The notes beneath the pieces were generated by a model that ran no database searches, was not told where the DNA came from, and saw only the letters and a list, made by a program, of their open reading frames with translations. Of a DNA stretch of 64,000 bases, positions 1 to 12,209 are shown in pieces. The stretch's first letter is position 1, and every line of letters starts with the position of its first letter. A program made the translations under genes and the position numbers. Source of the DNA: Emydura subglobosa (Eukaryota > Chordata > Testudines > Chelidae); contig ML679961.1 of assembly GCA_007922225.1 (NCBI GenBank), positions 72,644,890-72,708,889 of the forward strand, written 5' to 3'.

Positions 1-1001
1 ACATCAGAAAGTCACCATCAATCATTCTTCTTGTTAACCAAACAAGCTGTCATTGAGAAATTCACTGTGGTAGTGAGCATTGTAAATACCACCTATAATA
101 TTGATGCTATGCATCACACCCACCCAATATGCACCTGGTGATTTCACAGATGATTATGTTTCCTTAATTAGTGTGGAAAAGTCTATGAGGGCACCTTTAA
201 AACTGTTCTGGACCTGAGGAACAGCAATGTTCATTTTAAACATTATTGGGATGTTACATTCAGCAATATTGCTGCTGAGGCAGCAGATATTTTGTGTGTG
301 TGTGGTTTGGAGGTAGGGGAAGCACTTTACTAAGGATGTTCACATGAAAAATTTCTCTTTGATTTAGGATTTTAACTGCTCCTTCTGCTTATTTTCCATT
401 TGTAGTCAACACATTCTGTTTGTGATCTCATCATCTCCTCTCCTGCAACCAAGTGTGATTTAAGAAATGGAACATTGATGCATTCCTATGGAAGAGGAGA
501 TGGAATACTATGCACAGGGTGGGAGGGAATCCACATCTGATGAAAATACAGGTGACAGCATCCTTGTCAAAAGAGGGCAACTTTAAACTCCAAGGAGACT
601 GCCTGGGAGATGCACTGAATCAGCATGTATTTTGTGTGCCTTTGTCCTCAGCCAGCCCCTCTTTGGTTAGCCCTGCCAATTTTTGCAACTGGAGCAGGAG
701 ATTGATGGATGGAGCAGAAGTTGTGGGTGTCTTGTGTTGCTATTCCCACTTTCCAGGTAGACTTTCTGCCTCTCAGGGCCTGCTGCCTGGTATTACTCTC
801 ACATCCAGTGCCATGCATCTAACTTGGTCTCTTCTGGAGGGAGAATAAACAGGAAGAGTAGAGGAATTCCTAAGCTGGGCAGGAAACAGTTTTCCAATCT
901 TGTGAGAAACTGTTAAGATTTCCAAACATTTTCTCATTCTGAATCAGGACCAAAAATCTCAGAATCTTCATGACCCCAATATTCCAAATGTTCAGCTTAG
1001 G
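1..1001. other. unassigned stretch, no gene seen
   Basis: AT-rich single-copy-looking DNA. A 112-codon open frame on plus (510-848) has no recognisable domain and no exon-like context, so I treat it as chance. No repeat family was recognised here. Confidence 0.5.
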
Positions 1002-1087
1002 TCATAGGATCATAGAAGATGAGAGTTGGAAGGGACCTCAGGAGGTCATCTAGTCTAACCCCCTGCTCAAAGCAGGACTAACCTCAG

Positions 1088-3361
1088 CTAAATCATCCCG
1101 GCCAGGACTTTGTCAAGCCACAGCTTAAAAACATCTAAAGATGGAGATTCCACCACCTCCCTAGGTAACCCATTCCAGTGCTTCACCACCTTCCTAGTAA
1201 AAAACATTTTCCTAATATCCAACCTAGACCTCCCCCACTGCAACTTGAGACCATTATTCCTTGTTCTGTCATCTACTACTATTGAGAACAGCCTAGCTCC
1301 ATCCTCCCTGGAACCCCCTTGCAGGGAGTAAAAGGCTACTATCAAATCCCCCCTCATTCTTCTCTTTTGCACGCTAAACAAAGCTAGTTCCCTCAGTCTC
1401 TCCTCATAAGTCTTGTGCTCCATCCCCCTAATCATTTTTGTTCCCCTCCTCTGGATTCTCTCCAACTTGTCCACATCCTTTTTGTAGTGGGGGGCCAAAA
1501 CTGGATACAATACTCCAAATGTGGCCTCAACAATGCCAAATACAGGGGAATGATCACATCCCGCGATCTCCTGGCAATGCTCCTACTAATGAAGCCCAAT
1601 ATGCTATTAGCCTTCTTGGCAGCCAGGGCACACTGCTGACTCATATCCAGCTTTTTATCCACTGTTACCCCCAGGTCCTTTTCTGCAGAATTGCTGCCTA
1701 GATCGGTCCCCAGTGTGTAGCTGTGCATGGAATTCTTCCATCCTAAGTGGAAGACTCTGCACTTGTCCTTGTTGAATCTCATCAGATTTCTTTTGGCCCA
1801 ATTTGTCTAGGTCACTCTGTATCCTATCCCTACCTTCCAGGGTATCTCCCACTCCCCCTAGCTTACTGTCATCTGCAAACTTGCTGAGGGTGGAATCTAG
1901 CCCATCCTCCAGATCATTAATGAAGATATTAAACAAAACCGGCCCCAGCACCGACCCCTGGGGCACTCCACTTGTGACCAGCTGCCAGCTAGATCACTAC
2001 CCGTTGAGCCCGATGATCCAGCCAATTCTCTATCCATTTTATAGTCCTTTCATCCAACCCATACTTCTTTAACTTGCTGATAAGAATATTGTGGGAGACT
2101 CTATCAAAAGCTCTGCTAATGTCAAAGTCAAGTTATATCACATCTACTGCTTTTCCCACATCCACAGAGCCAGTCACCTCTTCATAAAAGGCAATCAGGT
2201 TGGTCAGGCATGACTTGCCCTTGGTGAATCCATGTTGACTGTTCTTGATCACCTTCTTCTTTTCCATGTGCCTTAAAATGGATTCCTTGAGGACCTGCTC
2301 CTTGGTTTTTCCAGGGATTGAGGTGAGGCTGACCGATCTGTAGTTCCCTGGATCCTCTTTCTTCCCTTTCTTAAATATGGGCACTATATTTGCTTTTTTC
2401 CAGTCATCAGGGACCTCCCCCTGTCAAAGATAATAGCCAATGGCTCTGAAATCACATCAGCCAACTCCCTCAGCATCCTCGGGTGCATTGCATCTGGCCC
2501 CATGGACTTGTGTATGTCCAATCTTTCTAAATAAGCCTGAACCTGTTCCTTCAGCACTGCGGGATGTTCACCTCCTTCCCATTCTGTGCCGCCCAGTGCA
2601 GTAGTCTGGGAGCTGCCCTTGTCTGTGAAGACAGAGGCAAAAAAGGCATTGAGTACCTCAGCTTTCTCCACATCCTCTGTCACTAGGTTGCCTCCCCCAT
2701 TCTGAAAGGGGCCCACACTTTCCCTAATCTTCCTCTTGTTGGTAACATACCTGTAGAAACCCTTCTTGTTCCCCTTCACGTCCCTTGCTAGCTGCAACTC
2801 CAATTGTGATTTGGCCTTCCTGATTTCATTCCTGCATGTTCGAGCAGTATTTTTATAATCCTCCCTACTCATCTGACCAAGTTTCCACTTCTTGTAAGCT
2901 TATTTTTTGTGTTTAAGTTCACCAAAGACTTCTTTGTTAAGCCAAGCTGGACGCCTACCATATTTGCTATTCTTTCTGCACATCGGGATGGATTGTTCCT
3001 GTGCCCTCAATAAGGTTTCTTTAAAATACAGCCGGCTCTCTTGGATTCCTTTCCCCTTCATATTAGCCTCCCAGGGGATCCTGCCCATTAGCTTCCTGAG
3101 GGAGTCAGAGTCTGCTTTTCTGAAGTCCATGGTCCGTATCCTGCTGTTCTCCTTTCTTCCTTTTGTCAGTATCCTGAACTCGACCATCTCATGGTCACTG
3201 CTGCCTAGGTTGCCACCCACTTCTACTTCCCCTACCAAATCTTCTCTGTTTGTGAGCAGCAGGTCAAGAGAAGCATGACCCCTAGTTGGTTGCTCCACCA
3301 CTTGCACCAGGAAGTTGTCTGCAACACTCTCCAAAAACTTCCTGTATTTTTCCTTCAACAG
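1088..3361 (-). pseudogene. CR1 ORF2 remnant: C-terminal endonuclease and reverse transcriptase
   Basis: This is the decayed product of CR1 ORF2, which normally nicks target DNA (APE-type endonuclease) and reverse-transcribes the RNA. Readable pieces in order on minus: the end of the endonuclease including SSDHEMVEF (in 2900-3361), the linker region (2384-2872), the RT fingers with IFKKG and NYRSVSLTS (2133-2384), the palm with FADDSKLGG (1655-1966), and the thumb/C-terminus (1088-1782 in two frames). The FADD motif survives, but the frame is broken at several places. The first ~160 residues of ORF2, with the endonuclease catalytic Asn and Glu, are deleted. Confidence 0.93.
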
Positions 3362-4125
3362 GGAGGATGGATGAGAACACCACTTGCGCCTCAATCTCCT
3401 TTATCCTTCTTCCCAGAGCCACATAGTCTGCAGTGATCCACTCAAGGTCATTCTTGACAGTGTCATTGGTGCCCATGTGGAGAAGTAGGAAGGGGTAGCA
3501 GTCTGAGGGCTTGATAAGACTCAGCAGTCTCTCCATCACATCCTGAATCCTAGCTCCAAGCAAGCAGCACACTTCTCTAGTTTCCCCGTCTGGACTCTAT
3601 CCCCCTTAGGAGGGAGTTCCCGACCACCAGCACCACCCTTCTCTTCCTCTTGGGAGTGGTGGTTGTGGAACCCCCATTCCTAGGACAATGCATCCCATGC
3701 CTTCTGATCAACAGTGTCTCCTTCTGATCCATTCCCTCCGATGAGTCTTCCAAATTGTTCTCTGCTATAGTACCTGTGCAGAGAGTCTGAAAACAATTTC
3801 TTACCTCTATTTGCATGGTGGGCATATAGGTTCTCTTTCTTTGGGAGATCACATGCTGCCAATTTTCTTCCCCATTCATCAGTCTTCCCTGCACTGTCTT
3901 CTCTGATTCTTCCTCATGCTGTGCCTGCACAAACAAATCATGTCTTTGATCCAGAAAGACTTCATTTTCTTTAATGGAATGCAGTGTTGATACTTGGGTC
4001 TCTAGTCCTTTAACCTTCTCTTCCAATATGGAAACCAGCCTGCACTTTGTACAAATGAAGTCGCCTCTGTCCTGTGGGAGAAAGACAAACATAGTACATC
4101 CAGTGCAGGTGACAACAGCAGATCA
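3282..4125 (-). pseudogene. CR1 ORF1 remnant: zinc ribbon, coiled coil, SGNH esterase
   Basis: CR1 ORF1 encodes a nucleic-acid-binding protein with an N-terminal zinc motif and a C-terminal SGNH-type esterase. A CxxC pair (CTGC, then ICTKC) flanks the first Met at 4092, so the frame is readable slightly upstream of it. It is followed by a Glu/Leu-rich coiled-coil stretch (EEKVKGLE, residues about 24-40). The esterase nucleophile block reads VVGNSLLRG, where family members usually have GDS (so Asp to Asn). Reading then shifts frame at about 3575 into a second block with GARIQDV and the MGTNDT motif. The final Asp-His block is missing because of the internal deletion. Non-functional; the domain assignment is solid. 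Confidence 0.85.
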
Positions 4126-4250
4126 CTCACTTTCCATATCTTTTTTCTGAGAGCCTCTTCAGATGCTGTATTTACTGCTCAGCTAAGTCTGAAAGGCAAA
4201 AACCCTCTGTGGGCTCTCCCCTGGTGAACTCCCAGGCAAACGCCCTCTGT

Positions 4251-4535
4251 CTATCAAAACATTTCAATCATTTCAAAATGTGTCATTTTGATTTTGACCT
4301 TTTAACTTTAAAATATTTTTACTATAAAGTAGCTTAATTTTGAGATAAAAAACTGTTTCAAAATGAAAAATAGATGTTTTTTGTTTCAAAGATGTCAATT
4401 TTGACTGTTTCAAAACTTTTTTCAAAATGTTTTCAAAATGGAAAATTTATCAAAATTGACCTTTCTCTTGAAAAGTTTTGGTTTAAAAAAATCAGCATTT
4501 TCCAATGAAAAAAATCTAGTAAAAAAATTCGTAAT
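4251..4535. repeat. AT-rich degenerate repeat abutting the CR1 5' end
   Basis: Recurring TTTCAAAATG/CATTTTGA-type words in both orientations across about 280 bp. Similar AT-rich blocks occur at about 10060, 15011, 23430, 24370, 25210 and 37540, so this may be one arm of a dispersed family. Class uncertain. Confidence 0.45.
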
Positions 4536-4544
4536 TACTTGGGA

Positions 4545-4700
4545 CTCCTAATCCTTGATCTGTCACTAGTCCTGTGTCAACAACCTGTGCTTCAGTTTCT
4601 ACATAAAACAGGGTTTACATTAGTAACGAACCTCCTAGTGGTGTTCTGAGAATTAGTGACTATTAAGCACTTTTAGACCCTGGAACACTACAGAGGGGCA
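4545..4700 (+). repeat. MIR/CORE-SINE-like 3' fragment
   Basis: Shows the order typical of MIR-type SINEs after the tRNA-like head: 'tgtgcttcagtttct', a short spacer, 'cctcctagtggtgttctgag', then 'taagcactttta'. Head missing; strongly diverged. Confidence 0.5.
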
Positions 4701-7700
4701 AAACATTCTGTCATTGTGTATGTGTTTTCAAGTGTGCTCTGTGGCTGATTTCCTTCTCATTTTTATTTCTGATTAATACCTCACTGTGGGACTTCTTCCC
4801 ATCTGGGTCCCAGGTGATGAAACTCCCCCTTTATGCATGATTTGTGTGTGAAATTTTAAAAATACAGTATAAAATGTTCCCTTATCTCCTTCTGCTTTAA
4901 GTCTGATTGTTTGTTGCTTAAGCTGTACAGCACTTTGATACAGTGCCTGTGAAAGGTGCTTATTAAATTAATTATGTGATAAGGAAAAATCTATTTTATA
5001 GGAGTCAAAATGTCTCTAAATAGAGTGTTCTGTGCACCTTTCCAAGAGGCTTAGTTAAGCTGGATCACCTGAACTGATCTCACAATCAGACTGTTGAAGA
5101 GATTGTTTTGAAAGTATGTGCTTAGTGAGTTTACAGAAGATGAAAGAGGAAGCTCCTCAGTTGCACCTTATTGTCTTAATTAACGGAGGCAAACCCTCTC
5201 TACCTTGATGTTCTGCTTTTCAAAGCAGAATTACTGTTGCTGACTTGCACAGCTTTCAAATCTCGCTTGCAGCTTTCCCCCCAACACTGGCCCCACTGGC
5301 TGCCCTGCTGCCGCTGTTAGGCTTGCTCTGTGGCAGTCCTCTTTAACAGGCCCTTTCTTCTGTGAGCCTGTCAATTGTCAAGATGCTGAAGGGAGTTTGA
5401 AAAGAGCTCTGGAGTCCCTAGTGGTGACAGAGGGGGAAACAAACGGTTCTTTCTTCCCCTTTCATTCCCAGTGATGAGTCTGAAAGAGAAGACAGAAGCT
5501 GCATCGCAGTGAATGCTAAAGAGCAGTTGGTAGGGCACCAAGAGCTTTTTGATGCAGTTTACTGATTTTTGACATGGTGGTTTTGCCACTTAAAAGACTT
5601 TTGGCTTCTGCTTTGTGTCACATTTGCAATAAGTCTCCTTAGCAGGGCCTTGTTTTCTTCAGGTTTCTTCATCTTAAAGGAAACAGCTTGACTTGGGAAC
5701 AATGTGGATAAATAGGTTGCTTTCCAGGGTTTGCTTGCTTTCTCTTTGCCCTGAGGTCAAATTCTTCATAATGCAAATCTGGAATATTTTTTCCCTGAGC
5801 AGTGTCTGTCTCTTTGTATGTGTGAGATAACCTACTTTTTCTGCCAGTTTGTTTAGTGTTAGCTTAATCCAAGGAAAAAGCTCTGTTAACCAGTTTAGAG
5901 TGAGAACATTATCTTTGATGACATTTATTTTTCCTTGTGAATTTCTGTGGTTGTACTTTAACATTCGTGATGACACTGAGGGACTTTGACTCAGCCAAAT
6001 ATATTGTGAGCAGAAGATGCATGCACTTCCAACATTCAACTACAGCACGACCAGATATTCTAGTTTACACCCACACTACTGAAGCACCTCAATCCTTACC
6101 ATCAGTATTCTCTGCTAATCCATTCTTGAGCTCCCCACACTTACTATGGGTTTGCTGGTGCCTGATGCATCTTCATTCTGACCTAAACAGTCTGCTATTC
6201 CATGTCTGGATCATCCTAGAGACTCTCATTTGTTACACTTAGTGCAATGGTTTATGATATGGACTTGGATAATGATGAAGATTTATTATTTGGGTTGCCA
6301 GGTGCTATGACAATACATTCAGGATTGGGTCTTCATTATGCTGGACATTGAATAAATACACAATAAAATATGCCCTTAACTATTTACAGTCTAAAAAAAG
6401 ATGTCACAAATGGAGGAGTGATCGTGATCTAAATGGGACTTGTACCCAGGTTTCCAGAGCCCCTTCATTCTTGACACTGGGAAAGAACCACAATCCATAG
6501 ACCCCTTTGCCCCTATTCCTGTGCCCTTGTTGGTACTGTAAATAGTGTGACTATTTGACATTTATATGACAAATACAGTATTTTAACTCTTTTCTTCTCC
6601 TCAATGGAAGAAAACTGTAGAGACCACTATCCTTGAGCTTTAAATAAGATCTCACCTGTGCTGCAGGAGGGGAAGGTCTATATTGTTGTTACAGGAAGTC
6701 CAGATTGTTGTGAAATTTCCTTGTAGTTTGAAGGCTCCAGGAAAGTACTGGGAAGACAAAAGAGGGACATGGGGTGAGCTGGGTGGGTGTGTTTTTTCGA
6801 CATGCCACTTTTGCAAATGCATTTACTCTTGCAGTTTCTCTCCTGCTAGGAAGCAGCTGAATTGATGCCAATGGAATTTTGCAGACTTTAAAGAAAAGTG
6901 ACATGATCCATTCATTTTTTTTTAGTTGAAAAAGTGTTTTCTGAGTTGCTGAACTGAGATGGCAACAAAACTGATCCATTGACTGGCATCTTGTACAAAC
7001 AGGTCACCTTCCAATGTCAAGAACCAATAGAGTTCACTCTGTCTATATCGAGGCAAGGGAGCATTCTAAGGAGAATGTGATGGCCCGGCAAGTAGGCACA
7101 GTGTCTCTGTTGGCAAGGATAACTGCACATGTTGCAGCATGTATGTATATAGTAGGTATGGTTATGATGGAGTGGGTACAGTATGTGTTGGGGCAGCCAA
7201 GGATAGCTTCCCTATGGTTTCAATAAACATATATAATGTGTGTGGGCCAGTTATGTACATAAAAAAGTGCCTACACCATTTTCTTACTTCACAAATCAAC
7301 ATGAAAACACATCTCTGAACCCCAGCTTTATTCCCTTCTCAGGAAAATAAGTGAAGGCACCTTCCAACAAACCTAGTTTAATATGGAATGCAACTAGTGG
7401 AATGTGCTAAATTACTACCAGTATTAAACCCTTTAGTAGGTAGATATTTCAAATTCAGTAATCTCTCTCATGGGCTTGCCAAACCTTCAATGAACACAGT
7501 GAAACTGACAAGAATGGGGTGACTTTGAAAACCTGAAAGGGAACATGGCTAGAGCACTGTTTTCTCTTATTATTCTCTTATTGACAAATACACTTGTTGT
7601 ACTGTCCCCATGCTGCAGTTTCACATGAAAAGATACATTCTCAGTCTCTCTGATACCATCCTTTCCATGCCTAAGCCTCCCTCTTGGTGGTTCAGTCAAT

Positions 7701-9169
7701 ATCACCATGCAGTGCCACAGAATACAAGATGGAGTCTGTGCTGAGTGGAACACGGTTCATCACAATATCAATAATGTTATTGATGCTGTCTGCACTGCTG
7801 CTTGACAGAACTGCACAAACCCAAACGACACGGTAATCAATTGTAGCCAAAAAGGTACTTAGCTGGGAGAGAGGGCATCTAAAAAAACCAATATGACCTT
7901 TCCAGATCATCACTCTATTTAGTACAGTTAATGAGAAGGATCCCATCTTGGGCTGACTTATCCAGGCATCCCCTTTTGGGAGCCCAGAGGGAACATGGCT
8001 TGTGATGGGGAGAGGCAATGTAATGAAACAGACAACCCTGGTGAATGCCTCAGGTATGCTCTGTTTCACTAACATACTGTCAGATTATTGAAATTAATGT
8101 TGGTGTCACTGTTTACGTCACCACAACATGTCTTCTGACACCTCTGGCAATTTACCTCTCAACTGTGTACAATTTTTCATCTTCACTGTGCGCCAGGAAT
8201 CTTTTATCACCACCGCAGAGCTGCTGTGTGTGTGCGCATAGCGCTGCTTGGAAGGAAACATTTTTACAATAGGTTAGGAACTCAGACAACCATAATTTCC
8301 TTTTCAGGAATGCTCCATTTGATCCATTTTTACAGATCAAATAAATGCACGAGGGGCCAAGGAAAGGAGAAGGGCACCAAATCGAAACACCAACTAACAC
8401 AGCCTAAAAATCTACCATGCCAGTTTACTCCTGTATTTATTATAAACACTGGTACTGGATCTTCCTTTATTTAAAAAAAATAAATAAATCCAAAGCTACC
8501 AAGTTTGTATTTATGTTTGTCACTGTCTGGCATATCCTGCCTCAACGGTTATTATACATTAATTTGTCTTTGTTGCTTTCTATTGTTTTGCTGAAGCAAG
8601 AATGGCACTGAGACATTGCCTCTCACAAAAGGGGATCATGGTGAATCATTTCAAACTGTTTTCTTGGCTCTGTTGCAATGATTTGTGTGTGTATGTGGGA
8701 AGTACAATAAGGTCAGTCAACTGTTGTATCCTTCTCTCTGGTTGTCTTCAAGGACCAGTTACAGACTCAAACAATTTCTTCCTAGAAACACAAACATCTG
8801 CATGGTATTTATTCAGTCCTCCTCCAGTAGCTATTTCCTGGCAGGAACAGAGCAGAGTGAATTTAGAAATCATTAAGTGAAAGACTGAAACAGCCCGTAA
8901 GTTGGAGAATGACCTGATACTGGAGAATGACCTGATACTATTGTTTAAGTGTTTTTAAAGAGTTTATTGAATTTAAAGTTTAAGAATGACAGATTGGGTT
9001 GGGGAGCAGGAGGAAATACTTGCTGCATTGAAATATGTATGCAGACTCTGGGATCATCTGTTAAGACCAGATAGGAGTATGTTGTACCATCCATTTCCTT
9101 GGAGTGTGTACAGCATACAGGCAATGGGAAAACTCAAGCCTTCTTTTACAATTCTGTTTCTTTATGGGT
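4701..9169. other. long unassigned stretch, no gene seen
   Basis: About 4.5 kb of AT-rich DNA with no recognisable repeat family and no supported coding region. Short open frames here (for example 5674-6039 and 7692-8075 on minus) have no domain, no codon signature and no clear splice context. Parts could be conserved non-coding DNA, but a single sequence cannot show that. Confidence 0.5.
8903..8938 (+). repeat. perfect 18-bp tandem duplication (2 copies)
   Basis: The unit TGGAGAATGACCTGATAC occurs twice back to back with no mismatch, so it is probably a recent slippage duplication. Confidence 0.9.
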
Positions 9170-9335
9170 GTGTCTACAGAGCAAAAGCTCTGCATGAACT
9201 GGCTTGAATCCATCCAGCGCAGGTTACAATAACGGAGACGACAGTGCAGCCTGGGCTTCAGCAGAGGTAGTACAAGCTCGGCATGGACCCTGGGTACATA
9301 CTTGGTTCACTAGCCGACTCTGAAGCACATGTTAT
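9170..9335. repeat. possible MITE fragment
   Basis: Starts with 'ggtgtgtctacagagc' and contains 'cagcctgggcttcagc'. This resembles reptile MITEs whose ends carry GTCTACA motifs. No matching terminal repeat was found on the far side, so it is incomplete or misassigned. Confidence 0.3.
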
Positions 9336-10059
9336 GTTACCTTTACTGCTATTGTTGAATCTATTGATAGATTCAAGCTAGCTTTGGTAGGCTAACCCAG
9401 GCACAGGTTTTGCTTTGCAGACATACAGCATACAGTGATGACCAGTGTTAACAATGATTATCCTGTGCAATTTCTAAGATTTCTCATAAGATCTCCCTCT
9501 ATAGGTTATGACAAAGAAATAACTCTGCAGGATCAGAGGCACCTGTCACAAAACCATACCTATTTACTGTTTAATGTTAGGTTTATTTTAAAAGTGCCCA
9601 TTTAGGGCTCTGGACACTATAAAATCACTATAAACCAGGCAACTCAATAGATTAGAGTAACCATAACAGGCATAAAAGGAGACATCTCCACTCACCAGAA
9701 CAACCTGCTCTCTTTCCATCCACCCTAAAGTTCTAGTCAACATGTATTTGGCTTTGCTCCACAAACTCCTGTATGGATGGGGAAATGTTTTCCAGAGTTT
9801 ACTGCCAATCAAGAAAATTGTCTGACCTCTAGTCTCCTCCCACTTAAACTATGGGGACTTCTTACAGTGGTTGACTTTAACATGTTTTCAGTTGCCTTTG
9901 TAACAAATTACAATGTTACTGAAGTATTAGCATTCCCTCTTTTAAGAGAAAGGCAGTTGTGATTAGTGTGATCAGCCAGGGGTGATGAAGTTAAAGTGGC
10001 TGTTCTGCCATACTTTCCAATTCTCTCCATTTTTAAAACAGGGAATGCTTTGAGAAAGG
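9336..10059. other. unassigned stretch
   Basis: No gene or clear repeat recognised. Short open frames at 9588-9812 (minus) and 9777-9962 (plus) look like chance. Confidence 0.45.
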
Positions 10060-10384
10060 GCTGGATTAGAGCTGGGTGATTCCCCCCTCCCCAATGAAAT
10101 AATTAGGGCCAAAAAATGCAGTTTCAGTCAACCTGAAAATATTAATGAATTCATGCCTAGTTCACTGAATAGTTTTGATTAAACCAATAACAGTGAAACA
10201 AAATTTTTGTTTTGACCTGATCCAAAACGTTTAATTTCCATTTCAGACATTTTCAGAAAAGCAAAAGACTAGACTCACAAAATGTTGGAGCGGGGAGCCT
10301 ACCTTAGAATCTTGAGCTTATTGGTTAGGGTACTGGGGGATGTGGAAGACATCGGTTCAGTTCTCCCGTCTGTCTACTGGGGAA
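10060..10384 (+). repeat. AT-rich repeat with tRNA-like core
   Basis: Begins 'agagctgggtga' and continues AT-rich. At 10320-10375 it contains 'ttggttagggtac' followed by 'cggttcagttctcc', which are spaced like degenerate Pol III A and B boxes. The same architecture is seen at 15011-15615 and 25210-25990. It ends abruptly at an old CR1. Confidence 0.45.
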
Positions 10385-11090
10385 AATGGGTTTGAATTTA
10401 GATCAGCAAATATCAGGAGGCTACTATATAAAGCGTTGGTGTGCCCACACCTTGAACATTGTGTCCAATTGTGATTATCCCATCTCAAAGAGATTATAGT
10501 GGAACTGGAAAAGGTTCAGAGAAGGGCAACAAAGATGATCAAGGATATGGGATGGCTTTCATATGAGGAAAAACTACAACAAGTAGGGCTGCTCAGTTTA
10601 GAAAATAGGAAATTAAGGAGGGATATGATAGAAGTCTATAAAATCCATGAATGATGTGGAAAAAGTGAATAGAGAAGTATTATTTACCCTTTCTTACAAT
10701 ACAAAACCCAGGGGTCACCCAATGAAATATAATAGGCAGTAGGTTTAATAGACAAGAAGAACTTTTTCACATGATGCACAATTAACCTGTGGAACTTATT
10801 ACCATGGGATGTGGTGATGGTCAAAAGCATAATGGGTTGAGAAAAGAACCAGATAAGTTCATGGAGGACATCAATGGCTATTCGCCAAGGGGGTCAGGGA
10901 TGCAATCCCATGGTCAGGACAAACCTAAATCTCTGACTGCCAGAAGGGAAGACACGGGTGGCTCCCTCCAACTTCCCTGTTTGGGACACTCCCCCTGAAG
11001 CTCTGATACTACTTGTTCAATCCGGTACTGTTGGATGATGGTTAGTAATAGAACCAAGGACTGGGATTCCTAATATGTGGGTTGAGGCTT
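10385..11090 (+). mobile_element. L3-type CR1 3' end, old copy
   Basis: The plus strand encodes a decayed CR1/L3 RT C-terminus. Recognisable are 'acaccttgaacattgtgtcc' (HLEHCVQ), 'gaaaaggttcagagaaggg' (EKVQRR), and the TYEE-like and RRDMI-like segments, then the 3' part with 'ctgactgccagaaggg'. Several stops are present. It is more diverged than the CR1 copies at 1002, 38342 and 60693. Confidence 0.8.
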
Positions 11091-11339
11091 GCTGTGTGGT
11101 TTAGGGCCATTTGACCTTTTGCCTCTTTTCACCCACATGGATACCAAAACACCTAACTGAAAAATTAGATGCTATATGAGTTTTCCTAGGGAGATTAAAT
11201 ATAGCAGGGAGCCTCTGTACATGCCAGTATGCTACCCTCTGCCTTTCCCCACCCAGTGTTATCCTCAAGTACCTAACTCAGATGTCTCTCTACCCAGTCA
11301 TATTTAGCACTACATGTGCACTCATTGCCTTTAATTAAG
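11091..11339. other. unassigned spacer
   Basis: Nothing recognised between the CR1 3' end and the GC-rich LINE derivative. Confidence 0.4.
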
Positions 11340-11680
11340 CCCAACATTTGTGACTGATATTGGAGTATATTTAACAGCTCTCTTTGTGTTCCCCAAGCTG
11401 CCTGGACACCAAAGAGGGCTCATTTGTTTAATAATGTCTTTGTTGCTTTTCAGTCCCCTCTGCCGAGGGGAATGTAAAAAAGGGGACATTTCCCCCCCGT
11501 GATTTAGCAAGGGCAGAGGGCGGTAGGAGAGTCCTACTATTTGAGTTCCAGGGGGATGGGCAGGCACAAGCCTGCCCACCGCTAAAAGCTCCTCCCCCAG
11601 CCTAAGGGAGGAGCCACTGGACCCAGGACTCAACCGATTACGTGGGCTAACAAATGAAAAAGCAGAAAGGGGTGTGAGGG

Positions 11681-12165
11681 TCAAAGGGTCAAACAGAGGG
11701 AACTGGAAGGAGACACCGAGCAGAGAACCCCAGACAGTGCCCACTGCACCCGGAAGGTGTCTAGGGAGCCAGCGGATGCTGCCCAGAGGAACTCTGCCCA
11801 GATGCATGAATGGATGGAGGACCGGAAATAGGCCCCACAGTCACAGAGCATCCCCTTAGCCAACCTCCTCTCCCTGGTGTTGTAGATGGCCACTTTGGTC
11901 AGAGCTAGGAGGAGGTTAACGAGGAGGTCCCGTGACTTTGTGGGGCCTCGAATGGGGTGTACATAGATAAACAGGTGAGGGGAAAGTGCAGCCAGAACCT
12001 CAACAGGAGGTTCCGGAGGATCCGGAACAGGGGCTGCAACCTGGCACACTCCAGGTAGATGTGCACCAGGGTCTCCCTCGTGCCACAAAAAAGGCAGGTT
12101 TCAAGGCGAGGGGCGTGCCTCCTGCTCAGGGTGGGAAAGAGGCCCCGGACCCAGCCCCAGCCGCT
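11681..12165 (-). pseudogene. LINE ORF2 C-terminal zinc-finger domain
   Basis: At about 12049-12099 (minus) the protein reads CLFCGTRETLVHIYLEC, a C-x2-C...H-x4-C zinc finger of the type found downstream of the RT domain in several LINE clades, followed by LQPLF and a hydrophobic stretch. A frameshift near 11990-12010 moves the reading into a second frame, which continues through RGPTKSRDLLVNLLLALTK, CDCGAYFR and WALSGVLCSVSPS to a stop at 11681. The two frames join without a gap in homology. RT catalytic motifs are absent. The domain call is good, the family call is open. Confidence 0.7.
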
Positions 12166-12186
12166 AGAGATGGAACTGGAGGAGGC

Positions 12187-12204
12187 GGGGGGGGGGGGGG
12201 GGGG
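12187..12204 (+). repeat. G18 homopolymer
   Basis: Eighteen uninterrupted G on plus, at the presumed ORF1/ORF2 junction of the deleted LINE. A likely site of length variation and of sequencing or assembly error, and able to form G-quadruplex structure. Confidence 0.95.
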
Positions 12205-12209
12205 AGATG

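Larger units (their letters stand above)
1002..4250 (-). mobile_element. CR1 LINE copy 1, near full length with an internal deletion
   Basis: Read on minus, the element runs from a 5'UTR-like segment (about 4093-4250) through ORF1 remnants (zinc ribbon, coiled coil, SGNH esterase) and ORF2 (C-terminal endonuclease and reverse transcriptase) to the CR1 3' end at about 1002, where the plus strand shows the inverted ATTCTATGA-type tail and the 'GGAAGGGACCTCAGGAGGTC' motif. Compared with copy 4 (60693-64000) it lacks about 0.8 kb covering the end of the esterase and the N-terminal endonuclease. Stops and frameshifts make it non-autonomous. Confidence 0.95.

Noticed and set aside
4251..4535. CRISPR-like or regular spaced repeats
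   Set aside because: The recurring TTTCAAAATG words are irregularly spaced and AT-rich; this is vertebrate DNA with simple-sequence decay.
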